Shown here piece after piece: positions 4,808 through 5,996 of a stretch of DNA of 5,996 bases; the first letter of the stretch is position 1; every line of letters begins with the position of its first letter. The notes beneath the pieces are model-generated. The model had not been told where the DNA came from and searched no databases. It saw only the letters and a program-made list of their open reading frames with translations. The stretch covers positions 1 to 5,996 of the forward strand of contig JALOPT010000104.1 in NCBI GenBank assembly GCA_025453715.1, given 5' to 3'. Source of the stretch: Methanoregulaceae archaeon (GTDB lineage Archaea; Halobacteriota; Methanomicrobia; Methanomicrobiales; Methanospirillaceae). The position numbers were made by a program, and so were the translations under genes.

Positions 4808-5996
4808 ATGAAATCGATCAAGGACCCGGTCCACGGGTATGTGGAGGTAGATGAACCTGCCATCACGCTCCTTGACTCTCCACTACTGCAGAGACTCCGC
4901 CATATCAAACAACTGGGTTTCTCCTATCTCGTGTACCCGGGAGCAAACCACACCAGGTTCGAACACTCGCTTGGCACAATGCACCTGGCCGGAGTGATGT
5001 GCCGGCAGCTCGGGGTGCCCGAATACGACCGGCGGCTCATCGTAACAGCTGCACTCCTTCACGATATCGGGCACGGACCATTTTCCCATTCGATCGAGCC
5101 GGTAATGGAAGAGCTGACCGGCCGGAGCCATCACCAGATTGGAAACCTGCTGAAATCCGATGCCCTTGCACCCCTGCTTGAAAAAATCGGGGTTGACAGG
5201 AATGAACTTGGGGAGGTGCTTGCAGGGGAACACCAGTTGTCGGGCATTATCCACGGGGAACTGGACGTTGACCGCATGGACTACCTGCTGCGGGATGCCC
5301 ACTACACGGGAGTCCCGTATGGCACGGTCGATGCCCAGCGGCTCATCAGGAGCACACTCCTGTCAGAAGAAGGAATCGTTATCCACGAAAGCGGGATCAA
5401 TGCTGCCGAATCACTTCTGATTGCGAGGACGCTGATGAGGCCTGCAGTATATTTCCATCATGTCAGCAGGATTGCAGAGACGATGTTTAACCATGCAGTC
5501 TTATGCCATCTCGAAAACAAGTCCCCGCCTGAGGTGAACGGGATGATGTACATGGATGATGTCTCCTGTATCCATGCCCTCCGCACATCTGACTGCAGCG
5601 TATCGAGGGAGTTTGCAGAGCGGATATTCTGTCGGCAACTCTATAAACGGGCGCTCTATGTCGGCCGGGAGCAGGTCAATATCAAGGCACTGGCGGAATT
5701 CCGGGGGATCCCGGCACAGCGGGAGATCGCGGAGGAAATTGCAGGGATCGCAGGTGTTGACCCTTCATTGGTGCTTGTTGATATCCCGGAGCTGCCGTCA
5801 GGGATGTCACTCCATGTCCAGGTGAAAAACCGTGAACGCGTGGTGGAGCTGGCCGAAGTCTCTCCACTGCTCAGTACTCTCAATGACAACCGGCTGGAGC
5901 AATGGCGTCTCGGGATATATACACCTCCCGGACTGACCGATGAGGTGGAGATTATAGCATCATCAGTTTTCCATGTGAAACCCGTGACGATGCAGG
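4808..5996 (+). CDS. HD-domain phosphohydrolase, SAMHD1/dNTPase-like (partial, runs off right edge)
   Basis: The frame is open for 396 codons to the window edge and begins MKSIKDPVHGYVEVDE, a typical start for COG1078-type HD proteins. The full HD metal site is present. His53 lies in RFEHSLG, His85-Asp86 in LLHDIGHGPFSH, and Asp155 in ELDVDRMDYLLRD, matching SAMHD1 His167, His206-Asp207 and Asp311. Accessory histidines His89 and His94 are also kept. Family members hydrolyse (d)NTPs to nucleoside and triphosphate, or other phosphoesters; the substrate here is not known. Relatives are usually about 390-420 residues, so probably only a short C-terminal piece is missing. No SAM domain precedes the HD domain. 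The ATG at 4808 is preceded by GAGAG, too close for a normal ribosome-binding site, and sits about 27 bp after a TATA element, consistent with a leaderless start. Confidence 0.92.
   Translation, partial: MKSIKDPVHGYVEVDEPAITLLDSPLLQRLRHIKQLGFSYLVYPGANHTRFEHSLGTMHLAGVMCRQLGVPEYDRRLIVTAALLHDIGHGPFSHSIEPVMEELTGRSHHQIGNLLKSDALAPLLEKIGVDRNELGEVLAGEHQLSGIIHGELDVDRMDYLLRDAHYTGVPYGTVDAQRLIRSTLLSEEGIVIHESGINAAESLLIARTLMRPAVYFHHVSRIAETMFNHAVLCHLENKSPPEVNGMMYMDDVSCIHALRTSDCSVSREFAERIFCRQLYKRALYVGREQVNIKALAEFRGIPAQREIAEEIAGIAGVDPSLVLVDIPELPSGMSLHVQVKNRERVVELAEVSPLLSTLNDNRLEQWRLGIYTPPGLTDEVEIIASSVFHVKPVTMQ

Noticed and set aside
4883..5302. 139-codon minus-strand open frame opposite the HD-domain gene
   Set aside because: It is antisense to the segment encoding the HD metal-binding motifs, and its product resembles no family I know.
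1..5996. Mobile element, CRISPR array, tRNA or rRNA gene
   Set aside because: No transposase or integrase motif, regularly spaced repeat, tRNA T-loop pattern or rRNA sequence was seen on either strand. The MNT-HEPN gene is the only defence-like item.

Overview
The window looks like chromosomal DNA from a methanogenic archaeon, most likely of the order Methanomicrobiales. Three points support this. One gene encodes CofD, an enzyme of coenzyme F420 synthesis. The aspartyl-tRNA synthetase is of the archaeal type. The methionine synthase is the short archaeal core type, which lacks the N-terminal MetE domain. Promoters resemble archaeal TATA boxes, several starts appear leaderless or nearly so, and oligo-T tracts follow one stop codon. 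The assignment to order is an inference from protein resemblance recalled from memory, not from a search.

Layout: five genes lie on the minus strand and one on the plus strand. Reading the minus strand from right to left, they are cofD (4755-3847), a fused nucleotidyltransferase/HEPN protein (3710-3003), an unrecognised helical protein (2699 or 2708 to 1722), aspS (1586-294) and the first 99 codons of a core methionine synthase (297-1, running off the left edge). On the plus strand an HD-domain phosphohydrolase starts at 4808 and runs off the right edge. Both edge genes are open reading frames cut by the window. The remaining sequence is short intergenic DNA of 52 to about 300 bp. I see no tRNA, rRNA, CRISPR array, insertion sequence or phage gene.

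How the genes relate: aspS and the methionine synthase overlap by 4 bp (ATGA), so they are probably one translationally coupled unit. cofD and the HD gene are divergent across 52 bp and may share one TATA element placed for leaderless starts in both directions. The other minus-strand genes are separated by 130-300 bp gaps with their own promoter-like sequences, so they need not form one operon.

The most unusual item is the MNT-HEPN fusion. It keeps the scaffold of a MntA/HepT toxin-antitoxin pair in one chain, but the hallmark catalytic residues of both halves appear to be replaced. The aspartyl-tRNA synthetase carries the His and Pro residues known to mark non-discriminating enzymes, which predicts that Asn-tRNA is made by transamidation in this organism.
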